From assembly GCA_013400155.1 (NCBI GenBank), contig VXBM01000340.1, positions 62,001 through 126,000 on the forward strand: a DNA stretch of 64,000 nucleotides. Reading direction: 5' to 3'. The notes under the pieces are model-generated. The model did not search any database. It saw only the letters and a list, made by a program, of their open reading frames with translations, and was not told the origin of the DNA. The stretch is from Helopsaltes ochotensis (Eukaryota; Chordata; Aves; Passeriformes; Locustellidae). Positions 36,957 through 50,000 of this stretch are shown here, one piece after another. Both the position numbers and the translations under genes were made by a program. The first letter of the stretch is position 1. Each line of letters begins with the position of its first letter.

Positions 36957-39900
36957 CTGGGTACCGGAGAAGGGGCATCGAAGGTACCCTCAGACTTGAG
37001 GTGCCCTGATGCCCCGTGCAAGGTGCCCAGGCTTAGTGCTGGACCCCCCCGCCTGTGTGCGGCACAGCCCTTTACCTGTAGAGGGAGGGGAAGGTGCACC
37101 GCAGCCCCAGGAGCACAGCTGAGAGGAGCAGCGGCACCACCGTAACGCTGGGGATGAGCCAGCCTGCATCGGAGGAGGAACGCTGGAACTGTAGCCCTTC
37201 CCAGACCCACTAACTCTGAGCCCTTCGCAGCCCTGTCACGGGGCAGACCCCGTGCTCCCCACCCCGTTTCCAGCACTCTGCGTCTCCTGCGGTCAGCCGT
37301 GTGGCTCCTCTGGCCGCAGCCTCCAGCCCTGCCCCTTACCCGCATCAGCCACGGCATCAACCACAACAGGTTTGGACCAAGCGCTCCAGCTGCCCCGGTA
37401 CCACGGCCCGCTGGGCTGGGCCCGCACCTGGGCATGGTAGCGGGCGCCTGGCCGTAGGTCCAGGACTTCTTTCCTAGCTGCTCGTGGAACCTGCAGGACC
37501 TGCGGGGCAGAGCCGAGCTGCGGGCATGGCTTCTGTGGGGTGGCCAAGGCACCAAGGGGCGGGTCCCAGTTCGCCTGACCCCGTGGCTGTCCTGTGTCAG
37601 CAGCGGAGGCGGGCAGGGCTGCTCGGGGTATCCTGGCCAGGCCTTACCTTCCAGTCGTGGCTGTTCTCCATGGCATAGCGGACCTGGTAGTCCAGCTGCT
37701 CTGCCAGCAACTCCAGGGGCGGCAGCCACTGCAGGCTCAGCCGGCCCTGCGACACTGTCGCCTGCACAAGCTGTGGGGCATCTGTGAGCACTGTTGGTGT
37801 TGGGGACAGGCATGTATCGCTCCTGTGAAACGGGACATGGGACACTGTGTCCCCCGTGAGCCAGGCAGGGGCTGTAGTGGCACTGGGACTCACCAGCCTG
37901 GTGCAGCCAAAAGGGCTCCTTGAAGTAGCTGAGTGTGGGCAACATGTGGGTCCGGGTGACATTCACCAGAATGGAAATGGCACTGCCAGCCTTGGGCTGG
38001 AAGGTGCAGGCATGGGTGCTCTGTGCTCCCCTGCTCATCTCCTCGCACTGCTCCCATGCATCTTCCCTGTGGGAGGAGTGGGAAGCCAGTCAGTCCCACC
38101 AAAGCATACCCACAGCCTGCCCTTGCCCATACTTCCTCTTGCACTTGCCCAAGAAAGCTACTGCTGCTTGTAGTTGGAGGTGCAATGTGACCAGGAGAGG
38201 TGGTGAGGAAGTATGGGATTGGGGGTGGAAGAGCAGGGCATGGGCAAGGGGCCCAGTGTGAGATACTGGGATACAACAGGACCAGTGGTTCCTGGGATGT
38301 GTCTGCCTGAGTGCCATATGCCTGCCATGCCCCTTACCTTGTGCCAGCCCCGCTTGGAGGTGGCCGGTAGAAGAGCTGGTGGGAGCTGTGGGGCTCTGCA
38401 GGGTCCCAGCTCCACTCGCAGCGCACATGCCGCAGGTCAGGGGTACTGCAGCACAGCCCGATGTCTCCTGGGCAGGTGAGAGCCAGGGCAGGGAGGGGGC
38501 TGCTTCCCCTTGGCCCCCCAAAACTTGGGTGTTGCACCTCACCTACAACAGGACCCCCACCCCCTGCAGCCCCAGGCCTGGGTGCCTCCCTGCTGTTCCT
38601 GCTAGCACCCCTGCAGAGGGGATGACTGCTCACCAGAGGAGTGGGGTGTCTCTGCAGCCACTGCCTGTGACCAGGGTCCCCAGACACCATCCATGGAGGT
38701 ACCGTCAGGCTTGCTGCGCACCTGGATGTGGTACCTCACCCCTGGCTGCAGGTCCTGGAGCACCACCCACGTGTTGGCCTGGACCAGCCTCTGTAGGAGA
38801 GGGGCCAAGCTGAGGAGCACCTGTGGGCCCCAAGCCCCCCTGCCCATCCCTGACTCCTCTGTGTACCTGCCCCACTCCTGGGGAAGCTGCCCCAGCCCTG
38901 GGTGTGTGAGTGCTGACAGTTGACTGGATGGAGGGGTCTCCAGGGTGCTGCCCACTGGGATTCAATGCGGTGCTGCAGGGCATCGCTGGGGAGCTGGCAG
39001 GGCAGCACTGCACCTCGTAGAGGAAGAAGTTCAGGAAGTCAGCGAGTGGTGGCTGCCATGACACGCAGAGCTGCCCCACAGCCCCAGCCCAGCGGGCCGT
39101 GATGTTCGCTGGGGGAGCAATGAGACCTGCCGAGAACATGCCAGGGTGTTTGCCCTCCTGCAGCAGCCCCAGTCTGGGCAATGCCTGGTCCTGCTGGAGG
39201 ACACTTGGAAGTCCCCCTGCAAGGCTGCCTCTGTGCCCAGCATGCAGGGCTCAGCGTGTTGCCAGCCCCATGGCAGGCAGAAGGTCAGGGGACCCAGATC
39301 TGCAGCTGTCCAGTTGTCACAGGGTACTGCCCAGTCAGAGGGACTCACCCACTGCATCCACGCTGAGCTCCCGCTGATACTTCGTGTGGTTTGTGGTGGC
39401 ATTCAGGACCCAGAGGTGGAGCTGGGTGAAGAGCCTCACGTCCTGGCTGGGGAAGACGCAGACATGTCGCTTCCCACCAGCCCCATGGTGCCACGTGGAG
39501 ACCGTGCACGCTGTGGGCACATCCCTGAGGAATGGAGAGCGGGGTCTGGCAGCACCTCATGCCTCCTGCCTCGGGCCAAGCTTGAGGAGAGGAAATGTGG
39601 GGCACAGCACCGAGACCTCGGTGTCACCAGCTCCTTTTCTGTGGCACCATCCCCGTGGGACTGAGGGACAGCCAAGGTCCTAGCCCTGCTGCAGGGTGAG
39701 CAGTGGCTGCTGTATAGCTTCTGTGGGCTCTCCATCTCTCCTTGCAGCTTGGAGCCACTGGGATGGCCCAGATTGCTGTTACACCCTGATCCTGCTTCTC
39801 TCTGTGCAGCAAGGAGGAGGCTGGGCTGTGTCCCGATCATCTCCTACCTGCTGTACCAGTAGTAGAAGTGGCACATCCCGGTTGTTGTCTCCTCCTCATC

Positions 39901-42186
39901 CCAGAAGCAGGTGAGGTCCTCGAAGGAGCGGGAGAAACAGAGGATGTCCTCGGACACGCCTGCTAGCAGTGCAGCGTCTGGGAGGAGTGTGGGCATGAAG
40001 GAGCCCCTGGGCACACACCCGTCCCCATCTCACCTACTTCCACCTGCCCCATGCCCGCTGGCACGCAGGGCAGCCTGAGCATGGCCGTGGCACAGGTGCT
40101 CTCCACCATCTTGGCACACGGGGGAGGGACACGGCACCCATGCTGGCTGCTGGTTTGCACTGGGGTCCTGGCGGGTGGAGGGCTCCCTCCGGCCCCACCA
40201 CACCCCCCTCCTGAGTGTTCAAGGTCCTTGAGGACAAACAAACATCCCAAAATAGCCTTGCGGTCAGAGGGGAGCTCAGGGCCCAGAGATCAGGGGGAAG
40301 CACCCCTGCCCTGCTCTTGCCGGAAGGTGTGAGGAAATGAGATAAGGAGCAGCCCCCCAGAGAAAGGGAAAGGGCCTGGGGGCTGGTGTTGGGGGCATGT
40401 GGTCCTGGGCAGGGAGGGATGCCTCAACCCCTGCCCAGGGACTGCCCTGGGGGCATGTGGGTTTCTCTGTTCCCCTCAGTAAGCCATGCTCCCTGTTGTT
40501 ACGTGGACAAACTGGAGCATCACACCCTGCACTATCTCCATCTGAAGCACTGGTAGCTCTGCTGACATACGGGTGCCTGCCCTTGTCGTGGAAGAGGGAG
40601 CAGCCCCAGGATGTGGATGTGTGACGCACAGGGGTGGTCTTGCTGCCTCCAGCATTGCTTCAGCAGTCCCTTTCCCCCCACTCCCTCTACCCTAGGATCT
40701 GCTCCAGCCCTCTTCCTCCTCCTCTCCCTACTGGCATTTGCTGCCTTCCCCAGGGGTTGCCCCTAGCTTTGGGACCCCACAAGCCCGCTGCCAATATCTG
40801 CTGCATTTGCTGAGTGTATCCATTCTCTGCTACACATCCACTGCACTGGCTATTGAGCCCACCTGGGCAAAGAATAAGTCACAGTTCCCAAATGTTCTTG
40901 CCACCTTCTTGGTGTCCTGCTCACCCTGTCCCTTCTCTTGCCCTGAACCCCCCAGCCCTGTTCCTCATTTCCCAGCCCTGTATTGCCTTCTTCCCCATGC
41001 CCACTGTCCCATCTCTGCCACAGGCCCTCCACCTGTTCTTTTTGCCCTGCATTACCCCACCCCACGTCTCATGCTGGCTGCATGACCTCACCCAGCTCTG
41101 AGCACCAGGAGATGAAGTGGCCAGGTCCCAGCAGCTCGGTGGCACAGGGACCCATGGCATCTGTGGGAGGCCACCCTGGTCCTGTGGACTATCAGAGCGT
41201 CTTTGCTGGGCACAGCCCATTTCTGAGGAAGGGCAGCTGCCCAGCTCTGCAGCCCACACCAGCCAGGCTTGGGCAGTGCTGCCAAGCCAGCGGAGGGCTC
41301 AAGGCACAATGATTTTGCAGAGGCTGTGGGCAGAGAGAGGATGAGTCCAACCCTGACCCTTGTCCCACTGCTCCTATGGAGGTGACTCAAAATGTGATCT
41401 CCAGTCTGTCCTCGCCAGAGACCTGGGGTGGGGCTGGAGAGACAAGCAGGAGATCAACCGGGTTTTATTCAGTTAATGCTTTTTATGGTGTTACAGAAAG
41501 TTCTGAAGGGGCTAAAGAGGCACTCAAAGAATGCATGAAGAAGCCTGAAATGAGACAAAGTTGGGGAGTGGTTCTGGCAGGTGCAGTGGGACAGCTATCA
41601 GCTAAGACCAGGGTGTCCAGCGGGACTGTAAGATCACGGCAAGGCTGGTGCAGGAGCATTGGGGTTAGCCTGGAATGCCACTGCATTGTTCATGGTGCAG
41701 AGCTGCAGAGCCATTAGATGTTAACTTGAGTCTTGCTCAAACACTCATCATGTCATAAGTCTGAGAACTCCTGATGAGGAGCCCCTCTGCTACCCGAGCA
41801 GGACTGGGAGCACCAGGCTCCCATACCCAGGGGCAATGCATGGGCAGCCAAGCTCTGCTTGCAGAGAGTGTGGATGTTCCTTTACCCCAAGCATCTCAGG
41901 GTGTCCCACAGGTGAGAAAGGCACTCCATTGCTCACCCTGAACACCCCCTGCACATGCCTCCAGAATGCCCCCTTCCCAACCCTGTAGATTTGGGCTGCT
42001 GTGAGGTGCTCGCTGCCCACACCTGGCATTCTAGCTCCTCTCTGGCCCATCTTTTGGGGGAGAAAATAGCCCCAAGGACCTACCTTGGGATGTCACTGGC
42101 TCAGGGGCTGACGGTGGACTGCAGAGGCTGAGCAGGACGGCAGGGAGCAGTGAGAGCTGCCAGCCCTGGCACAGGCAGGCTGCCAT
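36579..42186 (-). CDS. MPL: Thrombopoietin receptor (MPL)
   Basis: Twelve coding exons: 42186-42084, 39977-39848, 39524-39349, 39126-38867, 38790-38634, 38467-38338, 38066-37894, 37781-37648, 37499-37340, 37163-37076, 36956-36869, 36782-36579; 600 aa (human 635, also 12 exons). It is a type I cytokine receptor for thrombopoietin, signalling through JAK2 to STAT5/STAT3 in stem cells and the thrombocyte lineage. Exon 1 encodes a leucine-rich signal peptide; exons 2-9 two cytokine-receptor modules; exon 10 the membrane segment; exons 11-12 the tail, ending with the conserved IANQSYLLM block. Every junction is GT-AG and phase-consistent. Identity is secure from SFEDLTCFWDEEE, PFWLHQA and LWPPVPDLHRALG. 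Odd points: RCTFP in place of the RWQFP motif, a shortened tail, and no poly(A) signal before the CDC20 promoter. Confidence 0.95.
37076..37163 (-). other. MPL exon 10: transmembrane and juxtamembrane segment with RCTFP
   Basis: Residues 475-503. A hydrophobic helix runs from about W476 to L495. It is followed by R496-C497-T498-F499-P500 where mammals have RWQFP. The human tryptophan (W515) holds the receptor inactive, and its substitution is oncogenic in myeloproliferative disease. Here the equivalent residue is cysteine. Frame and both splice sites are clean, so this is not an obvious misassembly. Confidence 0.85.
37340..39977 (-). other. MPL ectodomain exons 2-9: two cytokine-receptor modules
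   Basis: Residues about 35-474. The membrane-distal module begins with the paired-cysteine stretch ILCFSRSFEDLTCFW and closes with a WGPWS motif (260-264). The membrane-proximal module begins near DIGLCCSTPDLRHVRCEWSW and closes with WSAWS (459-463). These tryptophan-serine motifs are the hallmark of class I cytokine receptors. As in human, the region just before exon 5 is a low-conservation insertion rich in Pro, Gly and Ser. Exons alternate in phase as in mammalian MPL. Confidence 0.9.
39978..42083 (-). other. MPL intron 1
   Basis: 2.1 kb between the signal-peptide exon and the first ectodomain exon. No embedded gene is recognised; the CA/CT-rich stretch at 40680-41100 only produces long overlapping open frames. 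Confidence 0.8.
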
Positions 42187-42229
42187 CCTGCAACCTGTGT
42201 GCTGGAGCCACACGTGCCGCACTCGGCCC

Positions 42230-42425
42230 TTCCCAGTGTCCTGGGAGCTGCTGCGGCTCCTCTGGGCGATACCTTTATCTGGGAAGCGGTGGCTGTGCAG
42301 CTCAGGAAGCCTGGCTGGGGGCTCCCCCCGCCCCATCACCAGCACTTCCCTGTGCCTGAAACCACAATGCCACAGTCCCTCTGCTGCCGGCCGCAGTGCC
42401 GAGAGAGACTGCTCCTATCAGATAG
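42230..42425 (-). promoter_or_regulatory. MPL proximal promoter with GATA and ETS motifs
   Basis: Upstream of the MPL start (42186), on the minus strand: an ETS core GGAA (42233-42230), an AGATAA GATA site (42280-42275), and a palindromic double GATA site, CTATC-A-GATAG, at 42415-42425. The mammalian MPL promoter depends on GATA-1 and ETS sites close to the start. The motifs are seen; their use is inferred. Confidence 0.5.
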
Positions 42426-42429
42426 GCAG

Positions 42430-44050
42430 CATGTCCTGCCCTTGTGGCTACTGGCATGCTGGGAGGATGGAGTAGGAAGAAAAACAACCCCCGAGAAACT
42501 AGGGAGGCCCTTGTGTGGGGCAGGGCAGGCTGCTGGGGCTGCTGCCACATAGGAACATAGGATATGGCACAGCTGATCTGCCTCCGTTGTGTCCTGTACT
42601 GCCTGGCACCCATGTACTCCAGGTCTGCTCTGTCTCCGTGGCTGTGCTGGGAGCAGAGCTGCAGGCACAGGGAGCAGAGCCCACAGAGGTGCCAGTGGTG
42701 CAGGAGCAGAGCCACCACAGGGAGGTCCCACAGTCATGCCCAACTTCATGCCAGTCCACTACTTCTGATGGTTGGAGGGTCTCCCACCCTGCCGGGGCAC
42801 AACACGGCTGCACAGCCTAGGGGACACCAGCCAGGGCACAGGGAGCCACTTGCACATGTGTGTTTCCCCTGTGTACAAGGCCAGGCTTGCTTCTTCAAGC
42901 CCAGAAGCTGAGGACAGCACCAGAGGCACTGAGGGGAGACAGGAGCAGCCAGCCCCAACTTGCCACAGACAAATTTTGTCAAAAAAACCAGGAAGACCTA
43001 GGTGTGAGCAGGACTGGTGACACTGCCCCAGACACTGTTCCCAGCTGGGAGCAGAGGGGCTGCAGAGGCAGTGGCACATGTCAGGCTGTTTGTGAGGGCC
43101 AGTCCCCATCACTGATTCACTGGGAACCTCAGGGGTGGGGCAGAGGCTGCTCACTAACAGCTGCAGTTGACACCAAAGAGCACTGGAGGCCAGAATGGAA
43201 AATCAGAATGGTATTGACAGGGTTCATAGACCTTCTAGGGATAAAAGACTCTTGCCCAGGACAATGCAAATGCCCCTGTCTCCAGCAGAGATATCAGGCT
43301 CTGCAGGAGCCACTCTTGCTTCTCATGGGACTGCAGAATATGGATAGACAGACAGCTGGATGGCATGTCCAGGGCTGAGCAAGCTGAAGCCAGCAGAGGT
43401 GAAGCCAAACAACTCTCAGGGTAACAAACAGCAGCAGTGCAGGTGAGGGACCGAAGCCTGGGACAGGAGCTCCTCCAGGAGGGTCAGCACAGAGCCCAGG
43501 TGACCCACGAGGGATGGGCACATGGGGATCATCCCAGCAGCACATGGTCAAGCAGGCTGGTCAAACAGCCGTCATTTTGGCAGATGTGGGGAATTACCTG
43601 ATGGCTCAGCACAGTGCTGGGAGGTGCCAGCTGGCCAGGGTGGGAAGGGTGTGGAGTTGCACAGCTCCACAGGACCCAGCTGGAGGAGCAGGGCCATCCC
43701 TTTAAAGAGCAGCCAGCTGAGGGGCAGCTGCAGGGACAATTTTCAAACATTCAAGAGGCAGCTCTGCAAAGGAAGGACATAATCTATTCTCCATATCCCT
43801 TTGGGGACAAGACCAAGTCAAACTCTGTGTGTGGGGAAAGATCCCAGTTGGCTCCTAAGAAAACCCATCCTGAGAAAACCATGGCATGATGAGACCTGGG
43901 ACTAGTCTGGGAATGCTGGGACATTCCTGGGGATTATCAGAGGACATCAATGGGAACAGGATTCTGAGGAGTGCCCAGCACAGCAGCAGATCACACATCC
44001 TGTTCCCCAGTGCTGTCAGCAGGGCAGAGCTGGGTACCCAGCAACACTCC
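42430..44050. other. Intergenic spacer between MPL and TIE1
   Basis: About 1.6 kb between the MPL promoter and the TIE1 3' end, with no gene recognised. I recall the human TIE1-MPL gap as much larger, so this is compacted. Confidence 0.6.
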
Positions 44051-44074
44051 TCTGGACCTGGCTGTTGCATGATC

Positions 44075-44080
44075 TTTATT
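44075..44080 (-). terminator. TIE1 poly(A) signal AATAAA (minus strand)
   Basis: TTTATT on the plus strand, 533 bp past the TIE1 stop codon, followed on the minus strand by a G/T-rich stretch. This implies a 3'UTR of about 550 nt (44612 down to about 44055). Confidence 0.7.
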
Positions 44081-44612
44081 GTCCGTAAGGCAGAGCTGAC
44101 ACTTCCGAAGGGCCACTGCAGAGCTGGAGGCTGTGCACAGCCAACACTGTACCCTTGCACCTGCCAGGGTGGCCCCATCCCATGCCAGCAGCGCTGCTCA
44201 CAACCCCTGGCACCATTTCAGGCCCGGAGCATGCTGAGAGCTGCAGGGCAGGCAGCTGCTGTGTTGCTGCTGCCGCCTTTCGCCCCAAAGCTTGAGTATT
44301 TGTGTCTGTGGGCTTAGGCAGCACCCCGGCTCCTGAGGGAGGCCCCCTCCTGCCTGCTCTGCTGCCGGCAGCCTGCTGCTGCTTGTCCTTGGTAGCCATC
44401 CCATCGTATCTCCAGCAGTGTGGGGCTGTTAGTGGTCGGCACCATGCCAGGGAGAGGATGGCACAGTCCTTCTGCAGGGAAGGTGCTCTTGGGAAGGGGC
44501 ACTGCCATTTGGCTGCTGGGCCCTGGAGCGGGACAAGCAGCCCCTTGTCCCCACAGCACTGTTCCAGCAGGCTGGGGCCAGCGCTGCCCCTCTGAGTGGT
44601 GCCAGCGCAGCC

Positions 44613-47005
44613 TCACGCCTCCTCGGCAGTGGCGTCAATACCCGCGTAGGTGAAGTTCTCAAACAGGGCCATGTTCACGTAGGCCTGTGGGGGAACCCCA
44701 GTTAGGAGCCAGTTGTGAGCATGTCCACACCTACCTCCCATCCCCACTAGCGTGCCCGTGGGCTCTGTGCCCTGTTGTCTCCCCGTGCTCAAAAAGTGAC
44801 GGCGGTGTTAACCCTCACACGTGGTTCTGTTGCTAGCTGTCCAGTCCTCGAGCCCAAGGGATGCTCCGGCATGTGGAAAAGCCCCGTGCCCCGTGGGCAT
44901 CCCTCCCACTGAGCTGCTGCCACTCACCTTCCTGGCCTCCAGCATGCGGATGAGCTGCATGGAGATTTGGGCAAAGGGAGGGCGCTCGTAGGGGCGGTCG
45001 CGCCAGCACTGCCGCATCAGCTCGTACCTGGGGGCGGAGAGTTGTGGGCTGCTCAGTGCGCACAGCAGGAGAGGGGACAGAAAAGTTCTTGTGGGAGGTG
45101 GAGGAAGCAGGCAGGAAACTAAAGCCCAGGAAGGGTGTTTGGGTGGGGGATCCCAGCCCATCCCTCAGCCACAATGCAGAGGCAACCAGGGAGAAGCTAC
45201 TGAAAGTTGGTGCGAGCCCTGTGGGGCAGTGGGGTCACGCGGGTGCCGCCGTGAGCCGAGGCTCTGTCCACTTACACCTCGTCATCACAGTTGCGTGGCT
45301 TCTCCATGCGGTATCCCTGGGGCAGCTTCTCATAGAGCTCAGCGCATGTCATCCCGCAGTACGGTGTCCCTCCTACAGCCAGAGACACACAGGGCTGAGA
45401 AGGGGACAGTCCCTAGGGTGCTCCCCCCAGAGCTGCAGGAAAACCAAACCTACAGGGACCTGCGTGAAGGCAGGGAACAGAGAAGAGCCTTACCCAAACT
45501 GACAATCTCCCAGAGCAGGACACCGAATGACCACCTGAAAGGGGAGGAGCCGAGGCTGTGACAGGTGCTGATGGGCACAGGGCAAAGCCCAGGGTGAAAT
45601 AGACAACCAGGGCTTGGGCTGAGCCAGCAGCTCCTCAGGGAGATGCACCAGCATCATCTCCTGCCCTTGCAGCACCCAGAGCAATAGCATTGCCTCTCTG
45701 ACTGTGCCAGAGGAGTGGAGGCGGCCACAGCCATGCCCCAGCCCGGTGCCCCCGCTTGCAGCACTTACACATCGCTCTTGGTGGTGTACACACTGTAGTT
45801 GAGGGACTCGATGGCCATCCAGCGAACTGGCAAACGGCCCTGGGGAAAGAGAGAGCCACCATCAAGGCTGGAGGGGTGCCCCCTGGGTGGAAGATAGCTG
45901 TGATCCAGCCAGTCCTGGCATGGTGGGTTGGCCACATTGATGGTGGGTATCCTACCCACCACATTGGTGCAGACCCCATGGAGATGTTTTACTCCTGCTC
46001 ACCATTGTTTTCTTCACATAGACCTCCTCCCCTCTAGAAAGGCCAAAGTCAGCAATTTTGGAGGCCAGGTTTTCTCCCACCAGAATGTTTCTTGCTGCCA
46101 GGTCCCTGTGAATGAACTGAAAGGCACGAGTAGTTCGCAGGAGCTACATGCTCCCTCCTGAGGTCCCCAGAGACTTCATGCCTCGATGGGAATCCCCCAA
46201 GCCTCATAGAAAGGGTGATCTGACGGGCTTGCTGGGATGTACCTGCTTCTCACTCAGGTACTGCATCCCCTTGGCCACGTCTGAAGCAAACTGGAGGAGC
46301 TGCTGCGATGTGAGGGTGGAGGCAGTGCCATGCTCCTTGGCAAAGGCCGGGTCTGTCTCCAAGACTCGGCTCTTGCGGAGGAAGTCAAGGAGGTTTCCAT
46401 ATGGAGCATACTCTATGGCAATGTATAGGTAGCCTGGGGGACAGGAGAAGGTTGGGCTGCTGGGGCTCTCCCCATCAAAAAGGAATAGGCAGCTGGGCAG
46501 AGATTGTGGGGCCGGGGTAGAATGGGGCAGGCCTCACCCTTGTTCTCACAGGCACCCAGCAAGTTGATGATGTTGGGGTGATGGCCCAGTTTGCACAGCA
46601 CCTCCAGCTCCCCAGCAAAATCCCGATGGTCATTCTCTGAAGCAAACTCTGTAAGCAAAGAAGGGATGAACACTTCAGGCCTACAACAGTGGCCTTTCAT
46701 CTGCTTCTCTGCAAATGATGCTCCCCAGCACAAGCATGGCCCAGGACAGGGCTGCAGTACTCAGCCCACCCCGCCTGCCTCCCCCAGTACTCACCTTTCA
46801 GCATCTTGATGGCTGCATTCATTTTCAGGCCGTCCTTTTTGATCATGGCCCTGATTACCTGCCCAAAGTTGCCCTCCCCGATCATGTCCTCAAACTTGAT
46901 GTCTTCCCACTCCAGGATGGGGTAGCTGAGGGGCTCAGGCTGCGGCTTGGGCCGACGTGTCAGGGTCAGGGTCCCTGAGTTGAACTGTAGGATGGTCTCT
47001 TCCCC
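44613..47005 (-). other. TIE1 tyrosine kinase domain exons 15-23
   Basis: Glycine loop GEGNFG (832-837), catalytic lysine in NAAIKMLK (K856), catalytic loop HRDLAARN (D965), DFG (983-985), activation-loop segment RGEEVYVKKTMGRLPVRWM, and the C lobe with CWRDRPYERPPFAQI. All catalytic residues are present, so the kinase looks intact. The kinase insert is short (EYAP... to ...EHGTASTL), as in TIE1/TEK. Confidence 0.93.
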
Positions 47006-50000
47006 CTGGCAGATGGAAGCGCGTGAGGTTAGGGGCACCAGGCACCTCTCTGCCCATGTGGCAGTCCCAGCAGGACAGGAGTCACGGGCAAGGGTGGGCT
47101 CCGCACCCTCTCCGTGTGGAAGTGAGGTCTGGCTGCGTCTGCACTGGAGGCTATGGAACGTGACCTGGATCGGGCTGGGACGTGGGGAGCAGGGGACACG
47201 GTCCTGGTGGGGCAGGCGGCACTCACCGAGCCAGACTGGTACGTAAAGGTGCGGCGCCGGTGGAAAAAATTCTTCTTGATGAGGAAAAGTGCCAGGAGAG
47301 CAAAGAGGATGGTGAAGCAAGTGACGGACACAGAGCCAACAATGGCCAAGAGCAGCTGCTGGTCTGTTCCCGCCTGCTCAGTGCTCTGGCTGCCCAGGCT
47401 GGGCGGCACGCTCAGCGCTCCTGCCAAAAGGAGGGATGGGGGGTTGTGGTCCATGCTTGAGCCCTGCCTGGCCTGCACTAGTGGCCAACCACCATGACAG
47501 CAGCCCTCTTCCAGCACCCAGGACCTCAAAGAAGATACTACAACTGCATCCTGAGCTCCTGGTGCCACAGTGGCACAGAAAGTGTCACAGCCCAGCTCCT
47601 GACACTGAACCACCAGTTTCTGGACCTTCAGCTAGCTTTAGGTCAAGCCATGGTCTGCTCCCCTAGCCCCTTGATTCCCATCCCCCTCTGCCCCAGGCAG
47701 AGGCACTCTGTAGGTGCCATGCTGTCATCATGCCACCCCTGCCCCTGCAGGACTAGGAGGAACAGGTTTTCTTAAGACACCAAGAGTTTTGGTCTTGGGC
47801 TGCTGCTTCAGAACCACACTCAGAGCTTACCACAAGCACTCCAAACATTTTTTTTTCTGACCCAGAATCTGAGCCCCAGCTGCAGCAGAGCTGCAATCTT
47901 CTGGGACACCCTTCTCACCGTCCCCAAGGGTCTTGGCTTTCACGGGCTGGCTCCATTCCCCTGGAACATGGGAGTTGGCACGGACACGAAACTGGTAGCT
48001 GGTGCTGGCGTTGAGGCCCCCTACGATCTTGGTGGTCTCTGCACCACTGTCGGTGTCAATCCACTGGGGTTCACTGGTGCCCCCCACCTGCTGCAGCTCC
48101 ACAATGTACTTGGTGATGCCGCCGTTGGGGTACTCGGGCACCTGCCAGGAGAGCCTGACAGCGGTATCCGACACAGGCTCTGCCGAGAGCAACTGCGGGG
48201 AGGAGGGCCCTGGGACCAAGAGAGGAGAGTGTCAGTCCCAGAATGGGGCTCCTCGTGCTGCAGGGGCTCAATGCTGTTGTTAGCATTGGACCCTGTGAAT
48301 GGCAATGGCAACCAGAGCCAGGTCAGCTTTGAGGGACCTTCAGGGACCCCTGGCCCCTGCTTAGGGGGGGTGGAGGTGCTCTCCATGTACCACAGTGCAG
48401 CAGGACTGTACCCCCAAATGTTCCAGCCATACAGACCCTCTGAGGTCTAGATGCCTGTGTATTGACTAGCTCTTGTGATATTTTATATCTTCAGGCCTCC
48501 CTCAAATACTGTGCTCCCACCACCTCCTCTGCGCCCTCTCCCGCCTGCCCACATCCCTAATCCCAAATTCCCAAATCATACAAAGCTCTTACAAGCAGAA
48601 AGCAGAGGAAACCTCTCATCCCTCAAGCCTGATGCCTACCAGTCCTCTCAATGTGTACCAAGGGTCCCAAGCCTCCCCAAAGCCTCATGCATGCATTTTC
48701 CCTTGGTTGTCAGAAAGCTTGGTCAGGTTGGTGCTCCACCTCCCCATGGTTTTCCATCTACTTCAGGGGCTGCATGTGTGTGTGCCCAAGGTGGGACTGC
48801 AGGGCTCCCCAGGCCCTAGGGATCACCCAGCAAAATTACCTGACAGCAGGGTTAAAGCAAACCAAAGGGAAATATTTTTTTTCATGCAGAGTAGAATTAT
48901 TTCAAAGAACTTGTTGCTACAGGGTATTGTAAAGGTTGCAAGAATAGACAAGTCCATCAGGATTTGGGCAAGGGTGCAGCTAACAGATCTGTTTGTGAGC
49001 ATCGCTCTTGATGGCCCGAATGTCACGTTCAGCTTAGGATGTTTCTCAGCTCCTTGGTGCAGGGTCTATTGAGGAAAGGGGGGCCCATTTTCCCCTAACA
49101 GCCATTCATATTCTATTAGAAATGGGATAAGGAGCAGCCAGCCCTGGGGATGTTTGCTGTTACAATTATAACTGATTTAGCATTGGAATTCCCTATTATA
49201 GTTCCCTGCATTCCACTGGACCCACCTTTGCTGTTGATCATGACCTTATAGGGGTCAGAGGGCGGCCCCAGGCTGGTGCAGTGGTACACCAGCACCTCCA
49301 GCCTGTACTCCTTGTTAAACTCCAAGTCTCCGATGCGGGCAGAGAGCACAGAGATGGACGTGATGTTTTTCTCAGAGACCAACCGCCTTGCAGAGTCAAA
49401 AAGGTGGACAATGAACCCATGTGCTGGCTCATGGTTGCTTGGCAACTTCCAGTTGACATGAAGAATGTTTTTCTCTTCTATAGACCAGCCTTCGATCACA
49501 GGCTTGACTGTGGGCTCTGCAAACAAAAAAGGCAGCAAAACGTCATCATCAGCTGTGAGACTTTGCAGGCTCTATGGTTTGCAGGGTCAGGGTCAGGGAG
49601 ATGGAGGCTCACCAAGGCAGTCAGTCACCATGATGGCTTCAGGACCCTTGCTGCCCTCCCCACCAGCCCCTGGCCGGCTCAGCTGCACCTTGACAATGTA
49701 GGCGGTCACTGGCCGGAGGTTCATGAGGGTGATGTTCTCGCTGTTGTCGACTGTTGGCCAAAGGGACATGTCAAAACCATGCCCATCATCCACAATCTGC
49801 CCTGCCACTGGCATCCTCCTCAGCATCACCATGGGGGGCCTGGTATGGAGACATCTGCCCACCCCAGACCTTACCCTCCCACACAGGTTCTATCTGTGTC
49901 CCCCAGCCCTGCAGACATACCCACAATGGATGACCATGCTGAATTGTCATCCTTGGGCTTGTAGAAGAGCTTGATGGAGGTGATGGGACCGTCACCAGAG

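Noticed and set aside
36626..38038. 470-codon minus-strand open frame
   Set aside because: It runs through MPL introns and exons in a mixture of frames. GC-rich DNA lacks stops, and the spliced MPL model explains the real coding segments.
49281..49964. 227-codon plus-strand open frame
   Set aside because: Antisense shadow of TIE1 exons 11-12.
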